A program made the translations under genes and the position numbers. Source: Bacteroides sp. (GTDB lineage: Bacteria > Bacteroidota > Bacteroidia > Bacteroidales > Bacteroidaceae). From it: a DNA stretch of 50,879 nt. The notes under the pieces are model-generated. The model saw nothing but the letters and a program-made list of their open reading frames with translations, searched no databases and was not told the DNA's origin. Location of the stretch: the NCBI RefSeq assembly GCF_030151085.1, contig NZ_JASLER010000082.1, forward strand, positions 1 to 50,879, read 5' to 3'. Below are positions 1-7,677 of this stretch, one piece after another (the first letter of the stretch is position 1; each line of letters begins with the position of its first letter).

Positions 1-521
1 CTTTCTTTGCTTTGTTCCGAATTGTATGCATTTTCAGAGAAAATGTCTACATGCTGCGGACAATTCTTTTGATTTTCTGCATTTGAAGGAGGTGTATCGG
101 TTCCCGCTTCAGGCTGTTCGTTTTTCACTTTCAGTTCTTCCTTGAAATAGGGTAGGGAGTTCAAATCCCTCTTTCTTCTTTTGGTTGCTTCCAACCATAC
201 CTTCTGTAATTCTATGGAAGTCAGCACTTGCTGTTCTTTATAGATTTGAGGATCAAAGAATCCTTTTTCCACTAGAATATCCACAATGCCTTGCATCTCT
301 TCCTCATTGATATCTTTTCCTACCTTATTCGTGAAGAGTGTACATTGCTCACAGTCCCATTTCAGATAATACCCGTTTTCTTTGTGTATTTTGCACAGCA
401 GCTTTATAACTGCTGCTGTGCCTTTCAACCCAAATTTGGCTTCAATCAATTCTATTGCTATTTCTTCGAATAGGTTTACTTTGAATGGGAAATATAGCAT
501 TCCCCCATACATCATAGCCAT
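1..521 (-). CDS. DUF4373 (Lin1244/Lin1753-like) protein, 3' part cut by window edge
   Basis: The reverse strand is open from an ATG at 521 to the window edge and no stop is reached, so the C-terminus is missing. The start region reads MAMMYGGMLYFPFKVNLFEE. It continues with an alpha-helical domain in which an ELIEAKFGLKG-type segment precedes a CEQC-containing segment. This matches the DUF4373 family, found in accessory and phage-like Bacteroidetes regions and related to replication-initiation N-terminal domains. ATGs at 515 and 512 are alternative starts. The gene lies downstream of two other minus-strand genes and could be co-transcribed with the 561-908 gene (39 bp apart). The role is unknown; the DNA-associated replication link is family knowledge only. 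The family call is fairly sure, the function is not. Confidence 0.7.
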   Translation of the reverse strand, partial: MAMMYGGMLYFPFKVNLFEEIAIELIEAKFGLKGTAAVIKLLCKIHKENGYYLKWDCEQCTLFTNKVGKDINEEEMQGIVDILVEKGFFDPQIYKEQQVLTSIELQKVWLEATKRRKRDLNSLPYFKEELKVKNEQPEAGTDTPPSNAENQKNCPQHVDIFSENAYNSEQSKE

Positions 522-560
522 GTGTTCTTGATTTTGATTTCAACTTTCAACTCTCAACTC

Positions 561-908
561 TCAATTAATCGGTCTCCATTCCAAGAAGTTCTCCAATTGA
601 AAGCTTCTCCATGCCTGTTGTTCTACATCCCAATATATCAGTGTACCGGTTACTTTGGTAATCTCATATTTTCTTCTGAATCCTGTTTCGTATGGTATTA
701 GGGTTGCTTTCACTAGTTTGAATGTTCCGTCTTGTTTGTAATAAGCGATAAGTGCATATCCATACTGCATGTGGTCAATCAGTTCTTCAATTCTTTTTGC
801 CATCCATGCGGCGCATGTTTCAGTGTACCCTTTTTGGAGCATGATACGTATTTTCCATAGATTCCGGAGTGCTTCGTGAAGTGAAGCGGACTTCTTTTGC
901 TTTTTCAT
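561..908 (-). CDS. Small SH3-barrel-like protein (WYL_2/DUF2693-like)
   Basis: This is a 115-residue soluble protein with no signal peptide or membrane segment. Residues 1-50 are basic and helical (a lysine-rich start, then KIRIMLQKGYTE). Residues 50-115 alternate short beta strands (YALIAYYKQDGTFKLVKATL, then YEITKVTGTLIYWDVEQQAW), consistent with the small SH3/Sm-like barrel proteins called DUF2693 or WYL_2 in Bacteroides. The assignment rests on length and pattern, not on a diagnostic motif. It sits 39 bp upstream of the DUF4373 gene on the same strand, while the preceding minus-strand gene is separated by a hairpin at 981-1014. A nucleic-acid or ligand-binding role is only a guess from the fold. 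Confidence 0.55.
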   Translation of the reverse strand: MKKQKKSASLHEALRNLWKIRIMLQKGYTETCAAWMAKRIEELIDHMQYGYALIAYYKQDGTFKLVKATLIPYETGFRRKYEITKVTGTLIYWDVEQQAWRSFQLENFLEWRPIN

Positions 909-980
909 AGCATTACAATTTTAAATTATTAATAGAGTTTTTTCCGTTTGGTATGTGATCTGTCAGGGCGTAGTAAAAGA

Positions 981-1014
981 AAGGATGTCGTCTTCAAGAA
1001 GAAGCGACATCCTT
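981..1014 (-). terminator. Stem-loop terminator after the 1089-1547 gene
   Basis: Positions 981-995 and 1001-1014 form a hairpin with 14 paired bases, one bulged T and a 5-nt loop. Read on the minus strand it lies about 75 bp past the stop of the 1089-1547 gene and is followed by a T-rich run (TTTCTTTT). It should end that transcript before the SH3-like gene. Confidence 0.6.
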
Positions 1015-1088
1015 GATTATGCGGAGCGGCTTGGTCATTTATCAAAGTGGCGACAAAGATAAATGGTATTCCGATAGGGTGTATATAT

Positions 1089-1547
1089 TTAATTATTGCG
1101 TGTTTTCATCTTGTTTTTGCAGCTTTTTTCTTTCTTCTTTTCCTTTATCTCTTTTGCATGCAAATCTCTGTAAACTTCCCCAAGTTCTTGCTCTATAGTT
1201 CTGTTTGATAGCGGCTTTTCATCATTAGAGAGTAGTAGTTTGGATTTAAACAGGATGTCTGCTAAAGCTTTCATTCCTGTTGGACTTTCTTCGTCAAAAT
1301 ATCCCTGCTCATACCATTCAATAAACATCTTTTCTATTTCTAATCTATATTGGGGAAGTACCCCAAATATGATTCCGCAATGAGGGCGTCCTACTTGCTT
1401 TTTAATGCTTGATTCATTGCTGGTTGTCTCTTCCTTACATGATTTACCTAACTTTTTTTTTGTAAGCTTTTCAGCTTTACATCTTGTTTCATAATACTCT
1501 TTTTTTAATGAATAATTTAATATATGTAAAATGTAAAAAAGGTGCAA
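1089..1547 (-). CDS. Unknown basic protein; 5' end probably frameshifted at an A9 tract
   Basis: The open frame is 152 residues, but only residues from about 30 onward look like protein. They contain a VGRPHCGIIFGVLPQYR segment, a helical IEKMFIEWYEQGYFDE segment, and a lysine-rich charged tail. I do not recognise the family. The first ~28 residues (MHLFYILHILNYSLKKEYYE) look like translated intergenic DNA. A more natural start is the ATG at 1492 (MKQDVKLKSLQKK), which runs out of frame at a run of nine A (minus strand, 1453-1461). A tenth A would join it exactly to the downstream frame. The gene faces the invertible capsule promoter across 170 bp and would receive that promoter if it flipped. 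Confidence 0.45.
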   Translation of the reverse strand: MHLFYILHILNYSLKKEYYETRCKAEKLTKKKLGKSCKEETTSNESSIKKQVGRPHCGIIFGVLPQYRLEIEKMFIEWYEQGYFDEESPTGMKALADILFKSKLLLSNDEKPLSNRTIEQELGEVYRDLHAKEIKEKKKEKSCKNKMKTRNN

Positions 1548-1672
1548 AGGTAGTACAAACTCGTAAATTGGGGAATTTAATTATATGATGATAAATTTTT
1601 GATGATGATAGTTTACTAGGTATTATGTTGATATTTAAATTGATGAGATGGTATTCTGTAGGTGTTTTTTTA

Positions 1673-1690
1673 ACGTTCGTTTAATGGACG
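1673..1690 (+). repeat. Left inverted repeat of invertible capsule promoter
   Basis: The 18-bp sequence ACGTTCGTTTAATGGACG is the exact reverse complement of 1864-1881. With a few mismatches the similarity continues outward to about 1662 on this side and 1892 on the other, including the T6/A6 runs. It marks the left edge of a 173-bp invertible segment. Confidence 0.9.
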
Positions 1691-1831
1691 TCAATATTTT
1701 AGAAAAGAAGTAGAGGTCGAAAAGCTAAAAAGAAACAGAAAATAAAAATATTAAATACTCTAAATAACTAATTGTAAATCTGCATATTACAGTAATTCAT
1801 TAGTCGTTTCAAAAATATTTTTATTAAACAT

Positions 1832-1863
1832 TTTGTTGGTTTCAAAAATACACATTATCTTTG
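1832..1863 (+). promoter_or_regulatory. Capsule operon promoter inside invertible segment (ON orientation)
   Basis: A TTTG at 1832-1835 (-33) and TATCTTTG at 1856-1863 (-7, consensus TAnnTTTG) are separated by 20 bp, the spacing expected for the Bacteroides housekeeping sigma factor. The -7 box ends at the base just before the right inverted repeat, as in Bacteroides fragilis phase-variable capsule promoters. In this assembly it points right, toward upxY. No comparable promoter faces left at the other edge of the segment. Confidence 0.88.
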
Positions 1864-1881
1864 CGTCCATTAAACGAACGT
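1864..1881 (-). repeat. Right inverted repeat of invertible capsule promoter
   Basis: This is the exact reverse complement of 1673-1690, directly abutting the -7 box of the capsule promoter. Recombination between the two copies would flip 1691-1863 and turn the promoter away from the capsule genes. The Mpi-like invertase at 45582 is the natural candidate enzyme (inference). Confidence 0.9.
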
Positions 1882-2057
1882 CTAAAAAACGCTTTTATGC
1901 TTATAACACATTCGTTTATAGATTATTACCTATCAGGTAATGCGCAATTATAGAGAATCTGTTGGCAAGAGGGGTACAAAGCTTGCCGTATTATACATAA
2001 AGTGCTCGCAAGTGATTGAATTTCAAGCGTATGTAAGAAGTTTAAAGCCCCGGGAGA
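1882..2057 (+). promoter_or_regulatory. Capsule operon 5' leader with hairpins (probable UpxY target)
   Basis: This is the untranslated region between the promoter and upxY. It holds two clear stem-loops: ATTACCT/AGGTAAT at 1925-1931 and 1935-1941 with a 3-nt loop, and GGCAAG/CTTGCC at 1964-1969 and 1982-1987. In B. fragilis the capsule leaders are needed for UpxY-dependent antitermination and cause early termination without it. The hairpins here are candidates for that recognition or pause site. No long U-run follows either, so they are not ordinary terminators. Confidence 0.6.
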
Positions 2058-2621
2058 ATGCCCTTTTCTGAACAAAATCATAGAATGGAAGTTGATAAAG
2101 AGACCGAACTATGGTACGCTATGCGTGCCACCTACCGTAGGGAGCCTGATGCCATGCGTCTTCTTGAAAAGGAGAAATTAGGTTGTTTCGTCCCCATGCA
2201 ATATAAGATAAACATAAAGAAGGGTAAAAAAGTTCGTGCCCTTGTTCCTGTTATCCATAATTTGATCTTTGTCCACGCCTGCCCTTCCGAAGTGAAGCGT
2301 GTCAAGTCTCAGGTCACTTACCTTCAATATATCACCGATACCCGTAGCGGTCAGAAGATCATTATCCCCGACCATGAAATGCAACGTTTCATTGCTGTTG
2401 CCGGTAGCTATAATGACCATCTCATGTATTTCCACCCCGATGAACTGAACCTTTCAAAAGGTACCAAGGTTCGTATTATAGGTGGTGATTTCGAAGGGCA
2501 GGAAGGTGTTTTTCTGAAGGTGAAAGGTGCCCGTGACCGTCGTGTGGTAGTTGAAATCCGGGGTGTGATTGCCGTAGCTATGGCTACCATTCATCCCGAT
2601 CTTATAGAAGTAATCAGATAA
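2058..2621 (+). CDS. upxY: UpxY family capsule transcription antiterminator (NusG-like)
   Basis: This 187-residue NusG paralogue is specific for one capsule operon. Residues ~15-115 form the NGN domain (ETELWYAMRATYRREPDAMR near the start, then GCFVPMQYKINIKKGKK), which binds RNA polymerase. Residues ~132-185 hold the KOW domain (GTKVRIIGGDFEGQEGVFLK). In B. fragilis each UpxY prevents premature termination in the leader of its own locus. Its position as first gene after the invertible promoter fits that role. The ATG at 2058 gives a short charged extension; an ATG at 2085 is a possible alternative start. UpxZ follows after 34 bp. The family call is secure. Confidence 0.93.
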   Translation: MPFSEQNHRMEVDKETELWYAMRATYRREPDAMRLLEKEKLGCFVPMQYKINIKKGKKVRALVPVIHNLIFVHACPSEVKRVKSQVTYLQYITDTRSGQKIIIPDHEMQRFIAVAGSYNDHLMYFHPDELNLSKGTKVRIIGGDFEGQEGVFLKVKGARDRRVVVEIRGVIAVAMATIHPDLIEVIR

Positions 2622-2655
2622 TTGATGGCTTACAATTCATAATTTATATTTCCTA

Positions 2656-3153
2656 ATGACTCTTTCCGAAGAAACGATTTCTCTTCAGCGTGCTGCGCAC
2701 GAACTGATGTATCTGGGTATGGACGGTAGCCATGTCTATAGTGATGACCTGTCTCGTCGGAACGGTGAAGTTTACCGCCTTACGACGTCTTTGTATAATT
2801 CCGGTGCCCGTGGTGTTACTCCCGAAGAACAGGCTGATGTATGTCTTGCCCTCCTGATGGGTTATAACGCCTCATTCATTGACCACGGTGAAAAACAGGC
2901 ACATATACAAGAGGTTCTGGACCGTTGTTGGGATCTTCTCGAAACTCTTCCCGCCTCTTTGCTGAAGCTCCGCCTTCTTACCGCCTGCTATGGTGAGGTG
3001 TTCGACGAACCTTTGGCTGAGGAAGCCCGTACCATTATCGCTTCCTGGGACTCAGTGTCACTCACGCCCGAACAACAGGAAGCCGTCGACGAATTCCTGA
3101 ATGTGTTGGACAATCCTTATCCTTGGGAAGAAATCTCCGGTGAAACGGAATAA
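2656..3153 (+). CDS. upxZ: UpxZ family inhibitor of heterologous UpxY proteins
   Basis: This is a 165-residue, acidic, mainly helical protein (ETISLQRAAHELMYLGMDGS at the N-terminus, then a YNASF core and PEEQADVCLALLMGY). It is the typical second gene of Bacteroides capsule loci. UpxZ proteins of B. fragilis inhibit UpxY proteins of other capsule loci and so restrict the cell to one capsule type at a time. No membrane segment or enzyme motif is present. It lies 34 bp after upxY and 20 bp before the first biosynthetic gene, so all three should be on one transcript. Base composition matches upxY rather than the AT-rich genes further on. Confidence 0.9.
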   Translation: MTLSEETISLQRAAHELMYLGMDGSHVYSDDLSRRNGEVYRLTTSLYNSGARGVTPEEQADVCLALLMGYNASFIDHGEKQAHIQEVLDRCWDLLETLPASLLKLRLLTACYGEVFDEPLAEEARTIIASWDSVSLTPEQQEAVDEFLNVLDNPYPWEEISGETE

Positions 3154-3173
3154 ATACAAAACAAACGCTCATC

Positions 3174-5090
3174 ATGTCATCCGCTCAAATTAGGATTTTC
3201 CGTCAACGTATTTCATCCAAAGTATTGCCCATTTGGACCATACTCCTGGTGGATGTACTGATCGTTGTCCTGTCCATGCTTTTGGCTTATAGTTTCCGCT
3301 ATGGCCTCTCCAATCTTTTTGAAGAAAGCTCCACGGTCGATTCGGCCATTTTATGGGCGGTGATTGTCAATCTTGCTTTTTTTCATATTTTCCGTACCTC
3401 CTCAAATGTGTTGCGCTTCTCCTCCTTTGTGGACATTATGCGCATATTTGTTTCATTGACTGCGGCATACGCATTGCTGATGGTCATCAGCCTTTTGTCG
3501 GAAAGTATTCTTGATAAGAAACTGGCTTCAGCCGGTCTCCTGTTCATGTCCTATATCATCAGTTTCGCTATGATGTCCTGTTTGCGCATCCTTGTCAAAA
3601 CAGTCTATGATGCATTGAATTTTGACCGTTTACATAGTGCGGACGTATTCATTTATGGAGTCAAAGAAGCCGGTGTGAATATAGCCAAGACCCTACGTGC
3701 TAACTTACGTTGCCATTATCGTCTTCGTGGTTTCATCGCCGATGAACCTGAACTGGTAAATAAAGTAATCATGGGTGTCCGTGTATTCCCTAATGATGAC
3801 ACCCTGCTGGATAACCTTAGTAATTGCGGTGTGCAGACTGTTATCGTTTCTCCCGCCAAGATGGATGACCTGAAGAATTCCGACATGGCGGACCGTCTGC
3901 TCTCACATGACATTAAACTGATGACTGCTCCCGCCTTGAGTGAATGGAACGGTAAGGCGTTGAAGAGTACTCAGCTTAAAGAGATTCAGATTGAAGACTT
4001 ACTTCAGCGTGCTCCTATAGAAATTGATATACACAAAGTTGCCTCTCATCTGGAAGGCAAGCGTGTGTTGATAACCGGTGCTGCCGGCTCTATCGGCAGT
4101 GAGATCATGCGCCAGGTAGCTTCTTTCAATCCCTATAAACTGATTCTGGTAGACCAGGCCGAAACGCCTTTGCATGATATTCGCCTGGAATTGCAGGACC
4201 GTTGGCGTGATATTGACGCTGAAACGATCATTGCAGATATCTCCAATGCCACCCGTATGGAAGAAATCTTCAGGGAATTCAACCCCCAGTACATTTTCCA
4301 CGCCGCTGCTTACAAGCATGTCCCTATGATGGAGGATAACGTTTCCGAATCGATTCAAGTGAATGTATACGGTACGCGAACCCTCGCTGATCTGGCTGTA
4401 AAATATGGTGTAGAGAAGTTCGTGATGATTTCTACCGATAAGGCGGTCAATCCTACTAATGTAATGGGCTGTTCTAAACGTATCTGTGAGATATATGTGC
4501 AGTCATTAGCCAAGAAATTGCAAAAGGAAGGTGCACACGCCACCCAATTTATCACCACCCGTTTCGGTAATGTGTTAGGCTCCAACGGTTCCGTTATTCC
4601 CCGTTTCCGCAATCAGATTCAACGTGGTGGTCCTGTCACAGTCACCCATCCTGAGATCATTCGTTATTTTATGACCATCCCGGAAGCTTGCCGCCTTGTT
4701 CTGGAGGCTGGCAGTATGGGTAATGGCGGAGAAATCTACATCTTCGATATGGGTAAACCCGTTAAGATCGTAGATCTTGCCCGCCGTATGATCACCCTTT
4801 CCGGTCGTACGGATGTGAAGATTGAATTCACCGGTTTGCGTCATGGTGAAAAGTTATATGAGGAACTCCTGAATGTGAAGGAACTTACCAAACCTACCTA
4901 TCATGAGAAGATCATGATCGCTACGGTGCGTGAATATGATTATGACGAGGTGAAGGTATGTATTGAAAACCTGATCAGGATAAGCTATACTTATGACCAG
5001 ATGAAAATAGTCTCTGCGATGAAGGAGCTCGTTCCTGAATTTGTCAGTAAGAACTCTTGTTTTGAAGTACTTGATATGAAACTAAACTAA
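3174..5090 (+). CDS. Membrane nucleotide-sugar 4,6-dehydratase/epimerase (CapD/WbpM-like)
   Basis: This 638-residue protein makes a 4-keto-6-deoxy sugar nucleotide, usually from UDP-GlcNAc, at the inner membrane. Four hydrophobic helices lie in residues ~18-135 (one begins WTILLVDVLIVVLSMLLAYS). A first Rossmann-like region spans ~155-270, and the catalytic short-chain dehydrogenase domain spans ~295-580. TGAAGSIGSE (~300-309) binds NAD, and AAYKHVPMMEDN is a family signature. STDKAVNPTNVMGCSK carries a Met and Lys where classical members have Tyr-x3-Lys, as in WbpM-type dehydratases. Its product is the expected substrate for the aminotransferase at 23465. A long compound inverted repeat separates it from the next gene. 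The class is certain, the exact sugar is not. Confidence 0.88.
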   Translation: MSSAQIRIFRQRISSKVLPIWTILLVDVLIVVLSMLLAYSFRYGLSNLFEESSTVDSAILWAVIVNLAFFHIFRTSSNVLRFSSFVDIMRIFVSLTAAYALLMVISLLSESILDKKLASAGLLFMSYIISFAMMSCLRILVKTVYDALNFDRLHSADVFIYGVKEAGVNIAKTLRANLRCHYRLRGFIADEPELVNKVIMGVRVFPNDDTLLDNLSNCGVQTVIVSPAKMDDLKNSDMADRLLSHDIKLMTAPALSEWNGKALKSTQLKEIQIEDLLQRAPIEIDIHKVASHLEGKRVLITGAAGSIGSEIMRQVASFNPYKLILVDQAETPLHDIRLELQDRWRDIDAETIIADISNATRMEEIFREFNPQYIFHAAAYKHVPMMEDNVSESIQVNVYGTRTLADLAVKYGVEKFVMISTDKAVNPTNVMGCSKRICEIYVQSLAKKLQKEGAHATQFITTRFGNVLGSNGSVIPRFRNQIQRGGPVTVTHPEIIRYFMTIPEACRLVLEAGSMGNGGEIYIFDMGKPVKIVDLARRMITLSGRTDVKIEFTGLRHGEKLYEELLNVKELTKPTYHEKIMIATVREYDYDEVKVCIENLIRISYTYDQMKIVSAMKELVPEFVSKNSCFEVLDMKLN

Positions 5091-5198
5091 TCCTTTTCAA
5101 ATAAAAACTCCGGGAACCGTGGAACCCACCCTTTCATTACTACGCGAAGTAATAAATATAAATCACCCGGGTTCCACGTTCCCGGTTTTCAAAAGGAT
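5090..5198 (+). repeat. Compound inverted repeat / large stem-loop
   Basis: Outer arms ATCCTTTT (5090-5097) and AAAAGGAT (5191-5198) flank main arms CCGGGAACCGTGGAACCC (5110-5127) and GGGTTCCACGTTCCCGG (5169-5185), which pair with one bulged base. An inner hairpin ATTACT/AGTAAT sits at 5136-5141 and 5148-5153. It overlaps the stop codon of the dehydratase gene and fills the gap before the Wza-like gene. It could be an attenuator, an mRNA-stability element or a small palindromic mobile element. Confidence 0.7.
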
Positions 5199-5247
5199 CT
5201 GACTAATAATACAACAATAAATCATAAACAATAAATCATAAATTTTC

Positions 5248-7668
5248 ATGCGTCGAATATTTTTATTGATTTTCTCTCTTTTTCTTTTTACTAGCCTTTA
5301 TGCACAGCGTATGTCTGATGAACAGGTTATTCAGTACGTAAAAGCGGGTCAAGCTGCTGGTAAGTCGCAAAAGCAGATGACTACCGAGTTGTTGCGCCGT
5401 GGTGTGACTCAGGAACAAGTATTACGAATCAAATCCAACTATGAGGCAGTCAAGGGTGAACCTGTGAATGCTGACAATATACCGACTCAAATGCGTAAGC
5501 GTTCTGTAGGCTTGGGTGAGTCTTATGAAGCTGCTGAACTTGAAGATCAGAAAGCGGTTATCGATGAGAAACAAAATACGCAGGCTCAGCCCGAAGTTCT
5601 TGGAAAACAGATCTTCGGTCATAATTTATTTCAAAATAGAAACTTGTCTTTTGAGCCGAGTAGCAACCTTGCTACTCCGATCAATTATCGTTTGGGTCCT
5701 GGTGATGAAGTTATCATTGATATTTGGGGAGCTTCAGAGAATACCATCCGTCAGGTAATCAGTCCTGAGGGTAGCATTCAGGTGAAAGACCTCGGTCCGG
5801 TTCACTTGAATGGTATGACTGTAAAAGAAGCGAATGCTTATTTGCAACGTGAATTTTCAAAAATCTATTCCGGCATAGGTGGCAATGATCCTAATTCCCA
5901 GATACGTTTGACGCTTGGCGATATTCGTACTATTCAAATAAATATAATGGGAGAAGTCTCCGTTCCGGGTACTTATACTCTTTCAGCTTTTTCCACGGTT
6001 TTCCATGCCTTGTATCGTGCAGGGGGCGTGAATAAAATCGGTAGTCTACGAGGAATCAAACTGGTGCGTAATGGTAAGACGATAGAAACTCTTGATGTTT
6101 ATGATTTTATCATGAAAGGTAAGATGAATGATGATATCCGCGTTCAGGAAGGCGATGTAATCATTGTGAATCCTTATGAATCCTTGGTAGAAATCGTAGG
6201 TAAAGTGAAACGTCCAATGTATTATGAGATGAAACCTTCTGAAACGGTTGCTTCCCTTTTGAAATATGCAGGCGGTTTTACAGGTGATGCCTATAAAAAG
6301 GCTGTTCGCATTATTCGTAAGAGTGGTCGAGAACATCAGGTATTCAATGTGGACGAAATGGATTATTCCGTATTCCGTCTGGATGATGGTGATATGATTA
6401 CCACTGATGCAGTACTGGATCGTTTTGAAAACAAAGTAGAGATTAGTGGTGCTGTTTATCGTGCGGGTCTCTACCAATTGGACGGTACTGTTAATACGGT
6501 AAAACAATTGATCAAGAAAGCTGAAGGTCTCCGTGGAGATGCATTTCTAGGTCATGTATTACTGGATCGTGAGCGTGAGGATCTTTCTCATGAAATGATA
6601 TCTATTGATTTGAACGGTCTGATGAATGGAACTGTTGCGGACATCCCCTTACAAAAGGAGGACCATCTTTATATCCCCAGTATCAATGACTTGAAAGAGA
6701 CAGAAACAGTTTCTATCTACGGTGAGGTACTTAATCCGGGTACATTCCTTCATTCAGATAATATGTCTATTGAAGATCTGATAATCCAAGCGGGTGGATT
6801 GAGTGAAGCCGCTGCTACGACAAGAGTGAGCGTTACGCGTCGTATAAAGAATCCCAAAAGCACTACATACAGTAGCAAACTGGCTGAAACATTTACTTTC
6901 GATATCAAGGATGGTTTGATAATGGGTGACGGCAATTTCCAATTGCAACCTTTTGATATGGTTCAAGTCCGCCGTAGTCCTGCTTATCAAGTACAGCGTA
7001 CAGTTACTGTTGCTGGTGAGGTACTGTTTAGTGGTAGTTATTCACTTTTGAAGAAGAACGAACGTTTGAGTGATTTGATAAACCGTGCAGGTGGTATTAC
7101 ACCAGAAGCTTATATTATGGGGGGCCGTTTGATCCGTAAAATGAATGATGAAGAGAAGCGTCGTGAGAGAGATGTGATTCGTATGGCTTATAGCGGTGAA
7201 GGTAAAGATAGTATCTCTACTGCAAAATTGGCAATATCGGAGACTTATACAGTCGGTGTGGATATGGGTAAAGCTTTGGCTAATCCAAGTAGTGACTATG
7301 ACATTGTTCTGCGTGAAGGGGATATGATATATATTCCGGAATACATCAATACAGTGAAGATCAGCGGTTCGGTAATGTACCCGAATACAGTCACTTGGGA
7401 GGGAGGAAAGAAATTGAAGCATTATGTTAATATGGCCGGTGGTTATGGTGATATGGCAAAGAAAAGCAAGGCATATATTGTTTATCTGAATGGAACCGTA
7501 GCCCGTGCCAAGAAGAGTGATAGTCATTTGATACAGCCCGGTTGTGAGATAATTGTTCCGAGTAAGAAAGAGAAGAAGCGTATGCAATTAGCGGAGATTA
7601 TGGGTATGAGTTCTATGACTGCAACAATTGCGGCGATGGTGGCTACTTTGACTAATACTTTTAAATAA
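5248..7668 (+). CDS. Wza-like outer-membrane polysaccharide export protein (multi-SLBB)
   Basis: This 806-residue exported protein forms the periplasmic/outer-membrane channel for capsule export. Residues 1-19 are a signal peptide ending LYAQ, with no lipobox cysteine visible, so it is probably not a lipoprotein. A helical segment (20-130) precedes a polysaccharide-export domain at ~148-220 (YRLGPGDEVIIDIWG is the signature). About six SLBB domains follow, each with a strand like IMGEVSVPGTYTL, VEISGAVYRAGLY, VSIYGEVLNPGTF or VTVAGEVLFSGSY. The C-terminus ends in a hydrophobic helix (IAAMVATLTNT). It is larger than E. coli Wza but usual for Bacteroides. The Wzz-like gene follows after 9 bp. 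Confidence 0.92.
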   Translation: MRRIFLLIFSLFLFTSLYAQRMSDEQVIQYVKAGQAAGKSQKQMTTELLRRGVTQEQVLRIKSNYEAVKGEPVNADNIPTQMRKRSVGLGESYEAAELEDQKAVIDEKQNTQAQPEVLGKQIFGHNLFQNRNLSFEPSSNLATPINYRLGPGDEVIIDIWGASENTIRQVISPEGSIQVKDLGPVHLNGMTVKEANAYLQREFSKIYSGIGGNDPNSQIRLTLGDIRTIQINIMGEVSVPGTYTLSAFSTVFHALYRAGGVNKIGSLRGIKLVRNGKTIETLDVYDFIMKGKMNDDIRVQEGDVIIVNPYESLVEIVGKVKRPMYYEMKPSETVASLLKYAGGFTGDAYKKAVRIIRKSGREHQVFNVDEMDYSVFRLDDGDMITTDAVLDRFENKVEISGAVYRAGLYQLDGTVNTVKQLIKKAEGLRGDAFLGHVLLDREREDLSHEMISIDLNGLMNGTVADIPLQKEDHLYIPSINDLKETETVSIYGEVLNPGTFLHSDNMSIEDLIIQAGGLSEAAATTRVSVTRRIKNPKSTTYSSKLAETFTFDIKDGLIMGDGNFQLQPFDMVQVRRSPAYQVQRTVTVAGEVLFSGSYSLLKKNERLSDLINRAGGITPEAYIMGGRLIRKMNDEEKRRERDVIRMAYSGEGKDSISTAKLAISETYTVGVDMGKALANPSSDYDIVLREGDMIYIPEYINTVKISGSVMYPNTVTWEGGKKLKHYVNMAGGYGDMAKKSKAYIVYLNGTVARAKKSDSHLIQPGCEIIVPSKKEKKRMQLAEIMGMSSMTATIAAMVATLTNTFK

Positions 7669-7677
7669 AGAAGTGAT

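Noticed and set aside
1013..1198. Short plus-strand frame over the 1089-1547 gene
   Set aside because: It starts in the terminator hairpin and runs antisense; the Ser/Phe/Leu-rich translation is typical of a shadow.
6046..6507. 153-codon minus-strand open frame inside the Wza-like gene, and similar at 7042-7587
   Set aside because: They are shadow frames of a confident plus-strand gene with no recognisable domain.
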